A stretch of DNA of 64,000 nt from Liolophura sinensis (GCF_032854445.1 NC_088306.1:4648373-4712372); one strand, 5' to 3'; counted from the first letter of the stretch, positions 35,457 to 47,929 are shown. Numbers and translations are program-made. The notes: generated from the letters alone by a model not told the origin.

Positions 35457-35570
35457 TATTTATTCATTTATTTATTTATTTTATTGGTGTTTTACGCTGC
35501 ACTCAAGTATATGTCACTTATACGACAGTGGCCTCGGGGGAACCCACGACCATCCGCAGGTGTCTGGTAA
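35457..35570 (-). mobile_element. RUDI-like V-SINE, internally deleted fragment
   Basis: (TTTA)n tail, attggtgttttacgctgcac, cacttatacgacagtggcc, then a jump to ggggaacccacgaccatccg. The segment between is lost, as is the tRNA-like head. Confidence 0.8.
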
Positions 35571-36244
35571 CTGGGATGAAATACCTAATAATACATGTAC
35601 ATTTACCATTCGGCAAAGGTTTTCAGATTATGTATGTCGGATTTTTTGTTGCACTTTACAACATTCCCATTTATTTATATTAGGGTTTTCCTAATGAAAC
35701 GCTTTCTTTTGATCACACTCATAACGTAACATTTCATTTCAAATTTGGAAAGTTGGGTTAAGTGAGGATAATTTAATTTAAAACAGGATCGTCTGAGGAC
35801 AATTTTTAAGATACTTGCTTTTCAATCGCTAGTTCAGACGAAGTGCAGGTTCAAATCCCACCTTGAACAGGGACAGTCCCTGTTTGTTGGGTCGTAAAGA
35901 CAAAAAGCGGTCGAAAAACTGATTGAAAATCAAACTTACGTGAGATACGAGATAAACTAGATGGAATAGACATGCAGCTTACAAATTGTTTACATGTGGG
36001 TTTAAATTAAATAAATTATCATAAATCATTATCCCGATTATATGACATTTCCATGCATCACAACCATGTGATCAAGGATACAAGATTTCACTTCTCCTCG
36101 CATAAAACACGGAATCAGGGAATGACGAAACCGTCTTACGACAAGCCCGGAATTTGTGCTGAACTGATTACTAGCCTAAAATTTTGATTTATGTACATCC
36201 GAAATAATATCACAAATATAACAAAACAATTACAACAGACGGAT
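35571..36244. other. Intergenic, nothing recognised
   Basis: AT-rich. gtgcaggttcaaatcccacc at 35840 resembles a tRNA T-arm, but no matching acceptor or anticodon arm surrounds it. Confidence 0.35.
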
Positions 36245-36463
36245 CTAAAACCAGAGTAGCGGTGACAGTGTGATGATAGGCAACGGGTCACACGCTATCG
36301 GTGAAGTACGGCCTATTGTGCCAGTTCACTTCAGTTAGGGCTTTATTCTAACTGTTCATGTAAACGTTTAAATAATAGCATATTACACCCCTCTATCACC
36401 ATGAAATTAGGTAAAACGAATGCGGGGATGTTAACTGCGATTTATTAGACGTTGTTGGTCTAG
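36245..36463 (+). repeat. Dispersed repeat family R3, interrupted by a SINE
   Basis: gcggtgacagtgtgatgata, tcggtgaagtacggcctatt, cttcagttagggctttattc and gcggggatgttaactgcgat match the family. It ends at gtctag, exactly where the SINE tail begins at 36464. Confidence 0.65.
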
Positions 36464-36619
36464 ATTTATTTATTTATTTATTTATTTGATTGGTGTTTTA
36501 CGCCGTACTCAAGAATATTTCACTTATACGACGGTGGCCAGCATTATGATGGGAGGAAACCGGGCAGTGCCCGGGGGAAACCCACGACCATCCGCAGGTT
36601 GCTGAAGGACCTTCCCAGA
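36464..36619 (-). mobile_element. RUDI-like V-SINE, truncated in the head
   Basis: Tail and V-domain are well preserved (ttacgccgtactcaagaata, ggaggaaaccgggcagtgcc). It breaks off after ggttgctgaaggaccttccc, and the tRNA-like head is missing. It sits in the end of an R3 copy. Confidence 0.88.
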
Positions 36620-36744
36620 AATTTTACTCATAAAAGGCACTACATGTCAGAATGCTAGGCTTCGTGACTTTGTCACGGAACTAACTAACCCTTGTATAGT
36701 ATTAGATCATCGATAGCGCTAATACTTTGGAGCGAGGGAGTATG

Positions 36745-36798
36745 TGGTGGAGGTGGAGGTGGAGGTGGTGGTGGCGGTTGGGGGAGGGGGGGGGGGGG
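36745..36798 (+). repeat. (GGT)n / poly-G tract
   Basis: ggtggaggtggaggtggagg followed by tggtggcggttgggggaggg and a G run to 36798. G-quadruplex potential. Confidence 0.85.
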
Positions 36799-36871
36799 TT
36801 AATTGATCATGAAAGTGGTGACGGATATCGGTGCGGCTGATAACTTTCCCTGGATCTTTAGGCCCTCGGGA

Positions 36872-37068
36872 TATTTATTTATTTATTTGATTGGTGTTTT
36901 ACGCCGTACGCCGAATATTTCACTTATCCGACGGAGGGCAGCATTATGGAGGGAGGAAACCGAGCAGAGCCCAGGGGAAACCCACGACTATTCGCAGGTT
37001 GCCGCAGGCCTTCCCACGTACGGCCGGAGAGGAAGCTAGCATGAACTGGACTTAAACTGACCACGACC
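36872..37068 (-). mobile_element. RUDI-like V-SINE, nearly complete
   Basis: Tail, V-domain and the start of the head (gaagctagcatgaactggac) are present. The last part of the tRNA-like head is lost. Confidence 0.88.
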
Positions 37069-37357
37069 ACACCCTCACAACAATGTGCTGACCCTTTGGA
37101 AATATGGTAAATATCCAGCTAACAAAATAACTGCTTTGGGGGAAATTAATCGTTACCATTAATTAAAAACGTGAAGGGAATCTATTTGCAGGTTTAATGC
37201 TCCGTTCCCCCTTGCTTTAAATAACACAGGAGAATGTATGATGACCAACCGAGCTATGTGCAGATTTATCGCATTTGTAATGTTCCACTGACGTATACGT
37301 TATATAGGTCTACAAACAGATGGAGTTTGTTTATTTATTTGATATTTACTTAAGGTC
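37069..37357. other. Intergenic, nothing recognised
   Basis: AT-rich, no supported feature. Confidence 0.35.
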
Positions 37358-37665
37358 ATACTCTAGAATTTTGTACTGGGTGGTCGGCAGACCGGGTATC
37401 ATACCTTATGAAAGACTTTTAAAATGGTACTTGTTGCTGCATCGCTGTGTGCTCAGCACTGAGCGGTTAGAACAAAGAAATGGGACTCGTTATCCGGGTG
37501 TCAACATAATGTGACTGGTTGGGGTGTCATATCTGGTGTCTTCACTGGTAACACCACTTTGTAAGCTACGACACAGACTCGCTCTGCCACAAGAAGACAC
37601 AATATATATATAAGATTAAGTACAACGTTAAACCCCTGGCGTACATATATACACATAGGGTAGAC
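37358..37665 (+). mobile_element. SINE-like family S2
   Basis: Contains tacttgttgctgcatcgctg, gctcagcactgagcggttag, aatgtgactggttggggtgt, catatctggtgtcttcactg and the tail taagtacaacgttaaacccc. It aligns with the copies at 44449, 48010 and 51975. Confidence 0.7.
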
Positions 37666-37678
37666 ACTACATACATTA

Positions 37679-37689
37679 CCCCCCCCCCC
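37679..37689 (+). repeat. Poly-C run (11 C)
   Basis: Short homopolymer between the S2 copy and the MITE. Confidence 0.8.
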
Positions 37690-37739
37690 GCCGACTTTTT
37701 CCCTCACCCCGTCATCATCATCTTTGCAACGCATGAGCT

Positions 37740-38100
37740 GCTCTCTACTCTTGCTTTACATCACTGCCACCGCTTCCAAAATTTGAACAGAAATCTTGAA
37801 TTACGCCGAGGGGACTGGGGTCACAGTGATGAAGAAGGAAGCGATGTCAGAAAACGCAAACCTTTGTTTCAACCTTTGTTTTCAGTAATGCTGTATACAC
37901 TTTCATTCTCATTATCTAAAATATGCAGAATATGTATGTTACCAATACCTAAAATAATTTTATTTATGAATTTTGATAAGTAGTTCCTCGCCGGGACAGC
38001 GGTGGTGAGGTTAAATGTAAATGAGCCTACGTGCGTCACACACGCTCCAAAAATCAAGCTTGTCTAGTGATGACAGTGATGCAAAGCGAGTGTAGAGAGC
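37740..38100. mobile_element. MITE family 2, complete with inverted ends
   Basis: The left end gctctctactcttgctttac plus atcactgccacc pairs with the reverse complement of the right end (gctctctacactcgctttgc, atcactgtcatc), giving inverted repeats of about 30 bp. It spans 361 bp with no open frame of interest. Related copies lie at 39615 and 47424. Confidence 0.75.
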
Positions 38101-38980
38101 GGCACATGCGCTATAGGGAGTATACGCCCTCATAACGTCCTTTGTGGCGCCCACTTTAATACATCTCCATTGTATTCATCTATGGTAAGGTAGTCATACG
38201 CATGTCCAACTTTGTCCCGCATTAAACAAAAAAAAAACCATTCCCATTGGACAACAACGGTCACATGGGGAGTATGTACTTATGGCCACATTCCATAAAA
38301 TTTATTTCCCATTTACCTATATCGGTACTAACTTAAGTTTTGGCATCACAGCCCTACATCTGAGAGCCCAGATCAAAGCCAAGTCTTTAATTTTGTACTT
38401 AGCCGAAAAAATAAGAATTAAAACTGTTGCTTTTGTACTTTGACCTTTTGGAGCTACATTCGCTGCTGAATTTGGCTAAAGTTTTATATTTAAAATATGA
38501 TAATGCCAGTATAAGCTAATACACGTTCGAATACCTGGGCTAAGTTGTTGAAATCCACGCAAATTTATACCTAGAACGACACTGTGAAGGCTGCGATACA
38601 AAATGATATCACCTAACAAGCCACACGAAAAATGAAAAAGCAGCCCAAAGGAGCAAAGGAAGTGTATCTAAAAATAGCATGGGATAAGATTCGACTTCTC
38701 GACTTGGAAGCATTAAATGTGGATTGTAGCCTTATACTCGTATTACATATGAGTGTTCACTAGGTTATCTCCCTTGGATCAACACTGAAAAAACTTACGC
38801 CGCTGACTTATTTTGTCGATGCGTTAGCCCTCTGCGCTGATTTGGTACATAATTTGCCGTATGACGCTTCACCCAATATGACCGCTACTGACACAGTATG
38901 TTTCTGTATCCTGTCACTGAGTAACCATGTAACTAATGATATTATTTATCACGGTTATCTGTATGCACATGTACGTGTTC
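38101..38980. other. Intergenic, nothing recognised
   Basis: AT-rich, no supported gene or repeat. Confidence 0.35.
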
Positions 38981-39097
38981 AGAGTCGTGGGTTTCCCCCG
39001 GGCTCTGCCCGGTTTCCTCCCACCATAATGCTGGTCGCCGTCGTATAAGTGAAATATTCTTGAGTACGGCGTAAAACACCAATCAAATAAATAAATG
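38981..39097 (+). mobile_element. RUDI-like V-SINE, 5'-truncated
   Basis: Starts inside the V-domain (gtcgtgggtttcccccgggc), then a perfect-looking tail (aagtgaaatattcttgagta, aacaccaatcaaataaataa). It is typical of incomplete reverse transcription and, judged by few changes, rather young. Confidence 0.9.
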
Positions 39098-39164
39098 TAC
39101 CTGTTCAGCAAAGTCTCGCAGATATAAAATATTTATACATGTATTCACCAGCCCATCCATCGCA

Positions 39165-39600
39165 ATAATATATTTATGCATGTATTCAGTGTATCTTGCG
39201 GTTGTGTGGCCATACATTCATATAGGTCTGCTCCGTAGCATTCACCATGTATTCAGTTACGTACATAGCGGCCTACGACGATGAAGTATTCATGCTTGTA
39301 TTTAATTATATTGGCCTACGATGCCAAAGTACTCATGTATGTAATCAGGTAGGTACATATAGGGCTACAACTATTCATGGATGTATTTAAATATGTAGGC
39401 CTACGATGTTGAAGTATTCACGCATGTATTTAGTTGCGTGGGCCTACGATGTTGAAGTATCCACGCATGTATTTAGTTACGTGGGCATACGATGTAGAAG
39501 CATTCACGCGTGTATTTAGTTATGTGGGCCTTCGATGTAGAAGCATTCACGCATGTATTTAACTACAATGTATATCCTGCGCTGAATGTGGCGTTAAAAA
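39165..39600 (+). repeat. Satellite, 43-bp unit
   Basis: Unit ggcctacgatgttgaagtat followed by tcacgcatgtatttagtta. In the regular part gttgaagtat or gtagaagcat recurs every 43 bp (39408, 39451, 39494, 39537). The left part is more irregular. Confidence 0.8.
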
Positions 39601-39614
39601 GCAATCAAATGTGT

Positions 39615-39750
39615 CGCTCTCGACATTCGCTTTACATCACTGCCACCACTAGCAAATTTTGTACTGAAATTTTGAACAACGCTGTAGTCACTGGAGTGAG
39701 GTCACAAGGAGTAATGTCACAAACCACTACAATTATCTCTCAACCTTCGG
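39615..39750 (+). mobile_element. MITE family 2, left part
   Basis: gctctcgacattcgctttac and atcactgccaccactagcaa match the left end of the copy at 37740. The right half is missing. It separates two satellite types. Confidence 0.7.
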
Positions 39751-39764
39751 TTATTTCATTTATG

Positions 39765-41565
39765 AATGTATTCAGCCATGCACTGCGGTTAGCATTCAGT
39801 TATGTATCGTGGTTATACATTCATGTACTAGAATATATTAGGCTATGTATCGTGGCTATTGATGTATGTATTTAGTTATGTACCGTTGTTATGTATTTAT
39901 GCACGTATTCTGGTATGCATCGTGGCTATTGATGTATTCAGTTATGAACCGTTGTTATGTATTCATGCACGTTTTCAGCCATGCATCGCGGCTATTGATG
40001 TATGCATTTAGTTATGTGCCGTTGTTATGTATCCATGCACGTATTCAGCTATGCATTGCTGCTTTTGATGTAAGTATCCAGTTATGCGTCGTTGTTATGT
40101 ACTCATGCACGTATTCATCTATATGTCGTGGTTACCGAAGTATATATTTAGTTATGTATCGTTGTTTTGTACTCATGCACGTATTCAGCTATGTTATTGA
40201 TGTATGTATTCAGTTATCTGGCGTTGTTATGTACTCATGCACGTATTCAGCTATGTATCCTGGCTATTGACATATGTATTTAGTTAGGTATCGTCGTTAT
40301 GCATTTATGCACGTACTCAGCTATGCATCGTAGCTTTTGACGCGCCTATTTAGTTATGAATTGTTGTTATGTATTCATGCATGCATTCAGTTATGCATCG
40401 CGGCTATTGATGTATGTATTCACTTAGGTATCGTTGTTGTGTATTCATGCAAGTATTCACCTATATATTGTAGCTATTGGTGTATGTATTCAGTTATGTG
40501 CCGTTATGTATTTATGCACGTATTCATTTATGCATCGTGGCTTTTGCTGTATGTATTCAGTTATATGCCGTTGTTATGTATTCATGCAAGTATTCAGTTG
40601 TGTATCGTAGCTATTGATGTATGCATTTACTTATGTGCCGTTGTTATGTATCCATGCACGTATTCAGCTATGCATTGCTGCTTTTGATGTAAGTATCCAG
40701 TTATGCGTCGTTGTTATGTATTCATGCACGTATTCATCTATATGTCGTGGCTACCGAAGTATGTATTTAGTTATGTATCGTTGTTATGTACTCATGCACG
40801 TATTCAGCTATGTATCGTGGCTATTGACATATGTATTTAGTTAGGTATCGTCGTTATGCATTCATGCCCGTACTCAACTATGCATCGTAGCTTTTGACGC
40901 GCCTATTTAGTTATGAATTGTTGTTATGTATTCATGCATGCATTCAGCTATGCATCGCGGCTATTGATGTATGTATTCACATAGGTATCTTTGTTGTGTA
41001 TTCATGCAAGTATTCACCTATATATTGTAGCTATTGGTGTATGTATTCAGTTATGTGCCGTTATGTATTTATGCACGTACTCAGTTATGCATCGCGGCTA
41101 TTGGTGTGTGTATTCAGTTATGTATCGTTGTTATATATCCATGCACGTACTCAGCTATGCATCGTGGCTTTTGGCGCACCTATTTAGGTATGAATTGTTG
41201 TTATGTATTCATGCATGCATTCAGCTATGGGTCGTGGCTATTGGAGTATGTATTCAGTTATGTATCATTGTTATGTATTTATGCACGTATTTAGCAATGC
41301 ATCGTAGCTATTGATGTATGTATTCAGTTATGTGCGTTGTTATGTATCCACACACATATCCAGATGTGTATCGTACCTATTGATGTATGTATTTAGTTAT
41401 GTGCAGTTGTTATGTATTCATGCACGTATTCAGCTATGTATCGTACCTATTGATGTATGTATTTAGCTATGTATTGTGATTATGCTTGCAGACATGTATT
41501 CAGCTATGTATCATGGTCATTGATGTATGTATTTAGTTATGTATCGTGATTATTTTAGCCCAATC
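39765..41565 (+). repeat. Satellite, about 70-bp unit with higher-order duplication
   Basis: Unit around cgtggctattgatgtatgta, ttcagttatgtgccgttgtt, atgtattcatgcacgtattc agctatgcat. Spacing is 66-70 bp (for example 39851, 39921, 39987). A larger block is duplicated. The segment from 40012 recurs at 40631 (offset 619), and after a one-unit loss the offset becomes 557 (40337 versus 40894). Open frames here (repeats of YVFMHVFSYASRL type) follow from the repeat and are not genes. Confidence 0.9.
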
Positions 41566-42078
41566 ATTTACTGTCCATAACTAACGCATTCCACATGCAA
41601 GTGTGAAAAGGCCAGTGTATGTACAAGTTTAAAGATACTTTTGAGTGTTCAGTTTTTTTTTTAAATGTTGCCACGACTGCTCAAATTATGCCTGGTTTAA
41701 ACACACGAGACTGACAAAAATAATTTGTGTACTTTAGACCGTGTGAGAAAAACCCCTCAGGTACGTACTTGATGCATTCTCGAGCGGTCAAATTACTCCA
41801 GTCCAAGTATCAGTTATCAAGTACATGATAAAGACATAGCCACACAGCTGAAGGCACTGTGTGTTCTCTTCTTCGCGGTTTGTGGATTGCTCTGAATAGA
41901 CCTATAGAATTAAACGATGATAGTATTGTCAAACCCTTGGCTAGTAACTGAGTTTTTGCTCTCTGTATGTGCGGGTATATGAGGCGTACGGTCACTTGGC
42001 GTTTTACTCTCACTTACTCGTTTTACTCACGTATAAATGGGGTAAACATACTGTCTACACCCAAAAAACAAACATGCT
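41566..42078. other. Intergenic, nothing recognised
   Basis: AT-rich, no supported feature. Confidence 0.35.
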
Positions 42079-42294
42079 ATTTTTAACAAAAAGTATGTTG
42101 TCTGAGTGATGCTGGAATGTATTCTGTTATTATAACACAATATTGTGTCATATTTAACATAAAATGCTGTCAGTCCAATACAACCTTTATGCTGAACTAG
42201 CACAACGTGTGTATCATGTTTAACTGAACAATCTGCTGCAATAGCAGAATACATTCTAGCATCACTCAGACAACAGACTTTCTGTTCAGATTAA
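42079..42294. mobile_element. MITE family 1, complete
   Basis: The left arm gttgtctgagtgatgctgga, atgtattctgttat pairs with the right arm cagaatacattctagcatca, ctcagacaacagac. Total about 216 bp; the inverted arms are about 45 bp. Confidence 0.8.
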
Positions 42295-43140
42295 CATATG
42301 TATTATTAGTATTAACACAGGGATTCCGTGTATTACAAAACTAGGCTTAATAAGTCCAAAGACCAGTATTTGCTGACGTTCACAATTTACCTATGCTGCT
42401 TAGGTTTTTCTGTTTTTAACATACTATATTTCCAGTTATTATCATACGTATTATTCTGGAATATCGTCGAATGTTATTACGGCATCGTCGGCCTCGTCAT
42501 CTGCTTACCACTGTCAATGCCTGTGAAGTGTCGGGTATGCTAGAACTCATACACCGTGCCACCAGGTCTTTTCACCACACACAGGCATTTTTCGGTTCTG
42601 TTTTCATCACATACATGTGTTTTGCTACGGCGCATACAACTGGTTATTCATCCAGGCTTTTGCTTATTTCATTTGAATGCTGGCTCTGATGTGCAGGTTA
42701 GATTTGCGTCATAGACATTCAGCCTTTAGTATACAGCTACATAGATATTTTCCAGAGACTATGACATATCATGCCTATGGTGAAATCTGTTGACATAAAG
42801 ATGTACTAGCCACTAAGAAATAATGTCAATGCGTGAAAGAAAACAGAGAGAAAAGTGAAGTGAAAATGTGTGTTTAACAAGTTGTGGGGGATGCTAAAGA
42901 ACGGGATGGAGGTGGTTCTTACACTTACCGTGTCATTATATACGTTGTAAATTGAGCACTACAGCCACAAAACACAAGACTGCGCAATAATGGTTTACAT
43001 GCACAGCTTGGGTGTGGTTTGACAAAAAAATGGGAGCAATTTATTTACTTACTTAGTTAATTAGCTAGTTATTACATTTATTACATTATTTATTTATTTG
43101 TACGCTTTTTTAATTATCAATTTTATTATATAAAATTAGG
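42295..43140. other. Intergenic, nothing recognised
   Basis: No supported gene. From 43035 the sequence turns into ATTT-rich simple DNA. Confidence 0.35.
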
Positions 43141-43363
43141 TATTTATTTATTTATATTTTGCACCACACGCAACTGTAGGTTCAAACCCGTGAATATATA
43201 AACAACAGATGCCAGCATGACAACGTGGCAAACATTCCCTCTTAGGGCCAGAGAGGAAGCCAGCATGAGCTGAACGTGAACACACAGCGACTGCATTGGT
43301 GAGAGACTCTCACGTCAATACGCCGCCCTAGCGTGCTAACATCCTCGGCCGCGGAGACTCCCG
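43141..43363 (-). mobile_element. RUDI-like V-SINE, strongly diverged
   Basis: A (TTTA)n start and the tRNA-like head (agaggaagccagcatgagct, actgcattggtgagagactc, gcgtgctaac) are clear. The V-domain and tail block are mostly replaced or decayed. Confidence 0.7.
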
Positions 43364-44448
43364 TGATCTCTTTAGTAAGAGGGGTTATTTATACAAGGCA
43401 CTAATGACATACCAGCTTTTCATTCAATCTGTTATGACAGCTTTTTTATTTGGAGGCGGAACTCGAATAGTCAAAAAATTATGCCCGCTGTGCAATTTGA
43501 TACTTTGGACTTTTGTGTCAGTACGAGTTGTAACGTGTTTACAAAATGTTGATAACAATTCACCAAAAGCACGCCTAGGGTACATCGCCCTTAAACCGCG
43601 CATGATCATGACATAGATTACACACAAAGACACAAGAACGTGACAATGCACGCGCCGAGAGTTAGTTGACGTCGCCATAAAATTATGCCTTAACGCATGT
43701 ATGAGGGACTGCTACATTAGCATGATTAGATGCATGTACACGTAATGCACATTTTTTCTTGTTTCCGTCATGCTCATTTGAGTTTTAGAATCTGGGTTGA
43801 GTTCCGAACCTTGTAAATTACATTTTCTGTGAAAGAAATCATACACTCTATTTCGAAAGTTTTTTTCTTTGTTTTTGAAGAACGGTATACAGTTTCTGTA
43901 TATACACTCAATAGGCCTATCTAGCCGTAATTTACGACAGAGAAAAGAACTGTAAAATCCTTACCTAGAAAAATGGAGAAGATCCACAATAATACGGTGC
44001 TAATACAAGCATCTGTTGCAGGTTTACAGAATTGACCAATAATTACTATCAATTTTACGTACACTCATTTTAGTCGTAACTTAACATCATCTTGCGGTGT
44101 ATTTTATTACACCTTTACAGCAAGTTCGTGAAAAACATAACATGATGTTGTACTTTTTACAACAGCGTGGCCGAGTGGGTGGAAATTTAGAGGTGACAGA
44201 CAATTGTTTATTCCACGGAAAATGCACGGCTTTATCTGTAAAAATACCCTGTTTGTTATTACACTGCGATGTTCGGAGGGTAAAGACAGTGTGGCTTCTG
44301 ATTACATGTTCGTGCATGATATTAAACTCACTTACATGTACACCCAAGAGCTAGAAGAAGTCTGCGTAACAGTAGACACAATATATGACCTAAATTTCAT
44401 ATTCATGCACGTACATGTATGTATATGTACGTCGTGCCTAATAGTTTG
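43364..44448. other. Intergenic, nothing recognised
   Basis: AT-rich, no supported gene or repeat. Confidence 0.35.
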
Positions 44449-44608
44449 TCAGTCATACGACGACGAGGCGTCACTGACAGGACACCCCACCCGGTCACGT
44501 TATACTGACATTGGGCCAACCAGTCATATCCCTTGCTCCGACTTCTCAGTGCTGAGCGCCACGCGAGGCAGCAGCAAGTACCAAGTCTTGGTATGACTTG
44601 ACCCGGCA
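44449..44608 (-). mobile_element. SINE-like family S2, internally deleted
   Basis: agtcatacgacgacgaggcg joins directly to acaccccacccggtcacgtt, leaving out the middle of the element. ctcagtgctgagcgccacgc and aagtaccaagtcttggtatg follow as in the other copies. Confidence 0.7.
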
Positions 44609-44678
44609 TATTCATGTAAGCCAGCTGTTCACAAAATTGCATATATATTATCCATCGTTATTTACAGCCAAGTACGCG

Positions 44679-44774
44679 TATTTATTTATTTATTTGATTT
44701 GTGCTGTACGCTGTACTCAAGAATATTTCACTTATACGTCGGTGGACAGCATTATGACGGGAGGAAACGAGGCA
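44679..44774 (-). mobile_element. RUDI-like V-SINE, tail and part of the V-domain
   Basis: (TTTA)n, ctgtactcaagaatatttca, acagcattatgacgggagga. It breaks off in the V-domain. Confidence 0.85.
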
Positions 44775-46981
44775 CATGGTGTTTCGTGTCCCGTATTCAG
44801 TTATTCCGGGAGTCAAACAGCAATGTTACTAACGTTTATGTCCATGTCACGTGTACGGACTTATCATGCGGGACAAGGATCCATGCTATAAATTAATCTA
44901 TATGTTCACGCTACGTAATATATGCACTGTGCCTAATGTTTCATAACCATGGTTTTGGACGTCACATATATATCTCCTTAATCAAAGTGGGTAAATTACT
45001 GTCAGTTCAGAAGTTAAGAGGTTTCCATATGTTACAGGCCTAATTTGACACTGGCTGGTTAAAGTAACCATCCTGCTTGTGAAAGCCATTCACAGTATGT
45101 GGACGCGCCAAATAAGAGAGAAAACTTACATCTGAGTACCACGATGCGGAATGAATAAAGCATCTCGTCATGCAAAATAAAAAAAAATAACACCTAGCTA
45201 CATGTTTGCAATGAATTCAAAGCGATGGAGTACATGGACAATTAAATCTGGTTTACCATCCAACTGTATTCAGCGTGCAGTCACTTTTAACGACCATATT
45301 CACCCCGTAAAAGGCGCTAGATACAATTAACTCCTTTGTATAACTATAAGCATTCTGTGTAAGGCTGTGGGCATGTATATAGCCCAATTACACCAATACA
45401 AATCTACCTTGACTAATTGGACACTTACATAACTGCCTCGTCTAACCTCTTCAGACAGACCCATGCAGACCATTAGAATATATCCGTAGCTTACAGATCT
45501 AAAACTTGCAAATATTCTTTTACACGGTCGCTATCAGTCCCACATGAGTTGTCAAATTTGATCACATGTTGTATAGCTGTTATGGATTTAGGTCGTCAGG
45601 GCGAAGTATTGTCCAGTTTTCATTTTAAATAACCCCTAAAATTCACAAAACGTTCCCAACACGTACAATATGCAAGTTGTCATACAAGCTTACACCATAA
45701 GGAAGAAAATGTTAAAACTGCTTACCCCATTTGGGAAAATCCTGGTACACTATTCCATAAATTTTCCACAATCACACTAAAAAGTTAGGCATGTTTGTAC
45801 ATGTTTGTGTTTAAAACATGCCTAAACATGCTCAGATACTCTGTAATGCATACTCATGTTTGAATCTCCTGCCAGTGTGTAAGATCTGTCTTTGTGAACA
45901 TGTCTTTGTGATCACTGACCCTCGGTTATCTGTTAACTCAGTGGAGCAGGAACTATTTATTTATGCGGTTAATATGGTACAAGTAGACAGGGTTAAATTT
46001 AGAAGACGTACACAAACTGTGCGACTGCAAGCAGGATGTAAAATATTTGTATCACCTTCTCATCCATCACCCAAAATCATGTATTTTATCTGTCAAAAGG
46101 TGTCTCAAAGCGTTCATTAAAACGTTTCACTGTTTCAATCTTTGTGTCAAAAGTCTACGCATGACGAAGGCACAAAACTGACGAACTGTGGTTCATAACA
46201 CTGTGTAAAGTTACAGCTGTAACGTAATAAAATATACATTTAAATGCCTTCAGTTGACATATCCTTCTTAAATATCAGTATAGATAAAAATTTGGAATAT
46301 GTTGAAATGACGATGTCATTTACTAGGTGATATTTCCGTTACTATCTATCCCAATGCATCAAAGTGAATATGGTATCAACGAACAAGAACTGGGCTTTAG
46401 GATAAACTATATTATAGATAGCTGGATGGTTGTCTACAAAAGAAGATACACTCGATGGTGAGATTGTGTAGTGAGAATTTTTTCCGCTTCATAATTTATT
46501 ATCAGTATGTGTTCACAATAAGTGATCTCTATAATGATGGCTTGATTTCAACTAATTCTTGTTCAGGTATCCAACGCTTGTTTAAACTGTTTATATTCAT
46601 CGCATTTTCGCATAAAGACAAAAAATATGACGAATTTAATAATTAAATTAAAATACATTATTTCCAAGGGAATTAACTCGAACCTGAGGCATTAGATAAT
46701 GAAGAAATTGATTCTCACACGGCTACAGTAGCGGTATTTCTGTTGAACTGGTGCTCTGTTGCTTGATTTATGATCAGAGTAAATAAAAGAAATAAGTATT
46801 TTCGAAAAGTATGATAAAATGAAACAACAGTCGGTAGATGGATAATATGTTCTTGTCTTATTCGAAACTTCCAAGTCATCAATAATCCGTAGACATAAGC
46901 CTTTAGTCTTACTTCGCAAAATTGGATTAGAATGTGTTAATTCAGTTAAATATAATAAAGACTTATAGAATAGAGAGTAAA
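44775..46981. other. Long intergenic stretch, nothing recognised
   Basis: AT-rich. Open frames up to 100 codons (45818-46120) show no domain or paralogue. Confidence 0.4.
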
Positions 46982-47205
46982 CCCAGAGCAGCGACGACAG
47001 TACCATAATTGGTAAATCGTTACATGTAACCGGTGAAATACGGCCTCTTCTCTTGAGAGTTTTAGCCTTATGGTTCATCTAAATGCAAAAATAGTGACAA
47101 ACTACATGCCCATTAGCACCTCAGCTTGGGAAGAATTAGGTGAAAGTGACGTCAAAAGCAATTTATACATTAGAAGGCATTGGCCTAGAATTACTCACAC
47201 TCCTG
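46982..47205 (+). repeat. Dispersed repeat family R3
   Basis: gcagcgacgacagtaccata, tgtaaccggtgaaatacggc, ttagcacctcagcttgggaa and the end gcctagaattactcac are present. The central part is shorter than in the copy at 14155. Confidence 0.65.
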
Positions 47206-47423
47206 TGTTGTCATCATATTTAATATACAATAACACTAAACTAATACAAGGGGACCAGGAGATGAACCAGAAGCCACTCACCAATGTGATTGCTAAGTTC
47301 AAGTCCAGGTCACCATCTTTTTGAGACAATTAAATTGTGCATCCTCGCAAACCGAGATTAAAATTACTAGTTAACAATCTACATAAGGCATATATTTGTT
47401 CATACCCCATACAGCGCGAGAGC

Positions 47424-47778
47424 CTCTTCGAGTCCCTACGTTCGATTTGCATCACTACCACTACTAGCAAAGTTTGTACAGAAATCTTGAACAACGCCGA
47501 GGTCACCTGGGTCACCCTGATGAAAGAGGAAGTAATTTCAGAAACACAAACAATTTGTCTGAATGTTTCTCATAAAACCTTTGTTTACCTAAAACAAGCA
47601 CAAAATGACTCTAGTGATTGAATCACCTGAAACAGATTTATTCCTAGTTGCTGATGAAATTGTTTCCCGAAGGAACACGAGCGGTGAGGCTAAGCCTAAA
47701 CAAGCCTATATGCCTCGAACGGGCTCCAAAGGTCAAGCTTATCTAGTTGTGGCAGTGATGTAAAGCGAGCGCGGAAAG
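47424..47778. mobile_element. MITE family 2, complete
   Basis: The left end ctacgttcgatttgcatcac pairs with the right end gtggcagtgatgtaaagcga. The interior shares ttgaacaacgccgaggtcac and aatcttgaac with the copies at 37740 and 39615. Confidence 0.75.
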
Positions 47779-47929
47779 TTAGTTTAAGGGGGATTGTAAA
47801 TACTTACAAGATCGACCCGACTGTAATTTCTGATTGTAAGCTACAACTATCATAGCCTACAATCTCTTCGTGTAAGAGGGTGTCGATCGAACACTACTAT
47901 CATCATTTTGGTGATTTACAATCAACTTT

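Noticed and set aside
35820-35880. tRNA-like ggttcaaatccca segment
   Set aside because: Only a T-arm-like sequence; no acceptor or anticodon arm pairs around it.
39510-41314. Frames of 76-134 codons rich in Tyr, Cys, Met and His
   Set aside because: Translation of the 70-bp satellite in several overlapping phases.
46692-47078. 128-codon minus-strand frame
   Set aside because: Its first third overlaps a dispersed repeat (R3) and nothing in the rest is recognisable.
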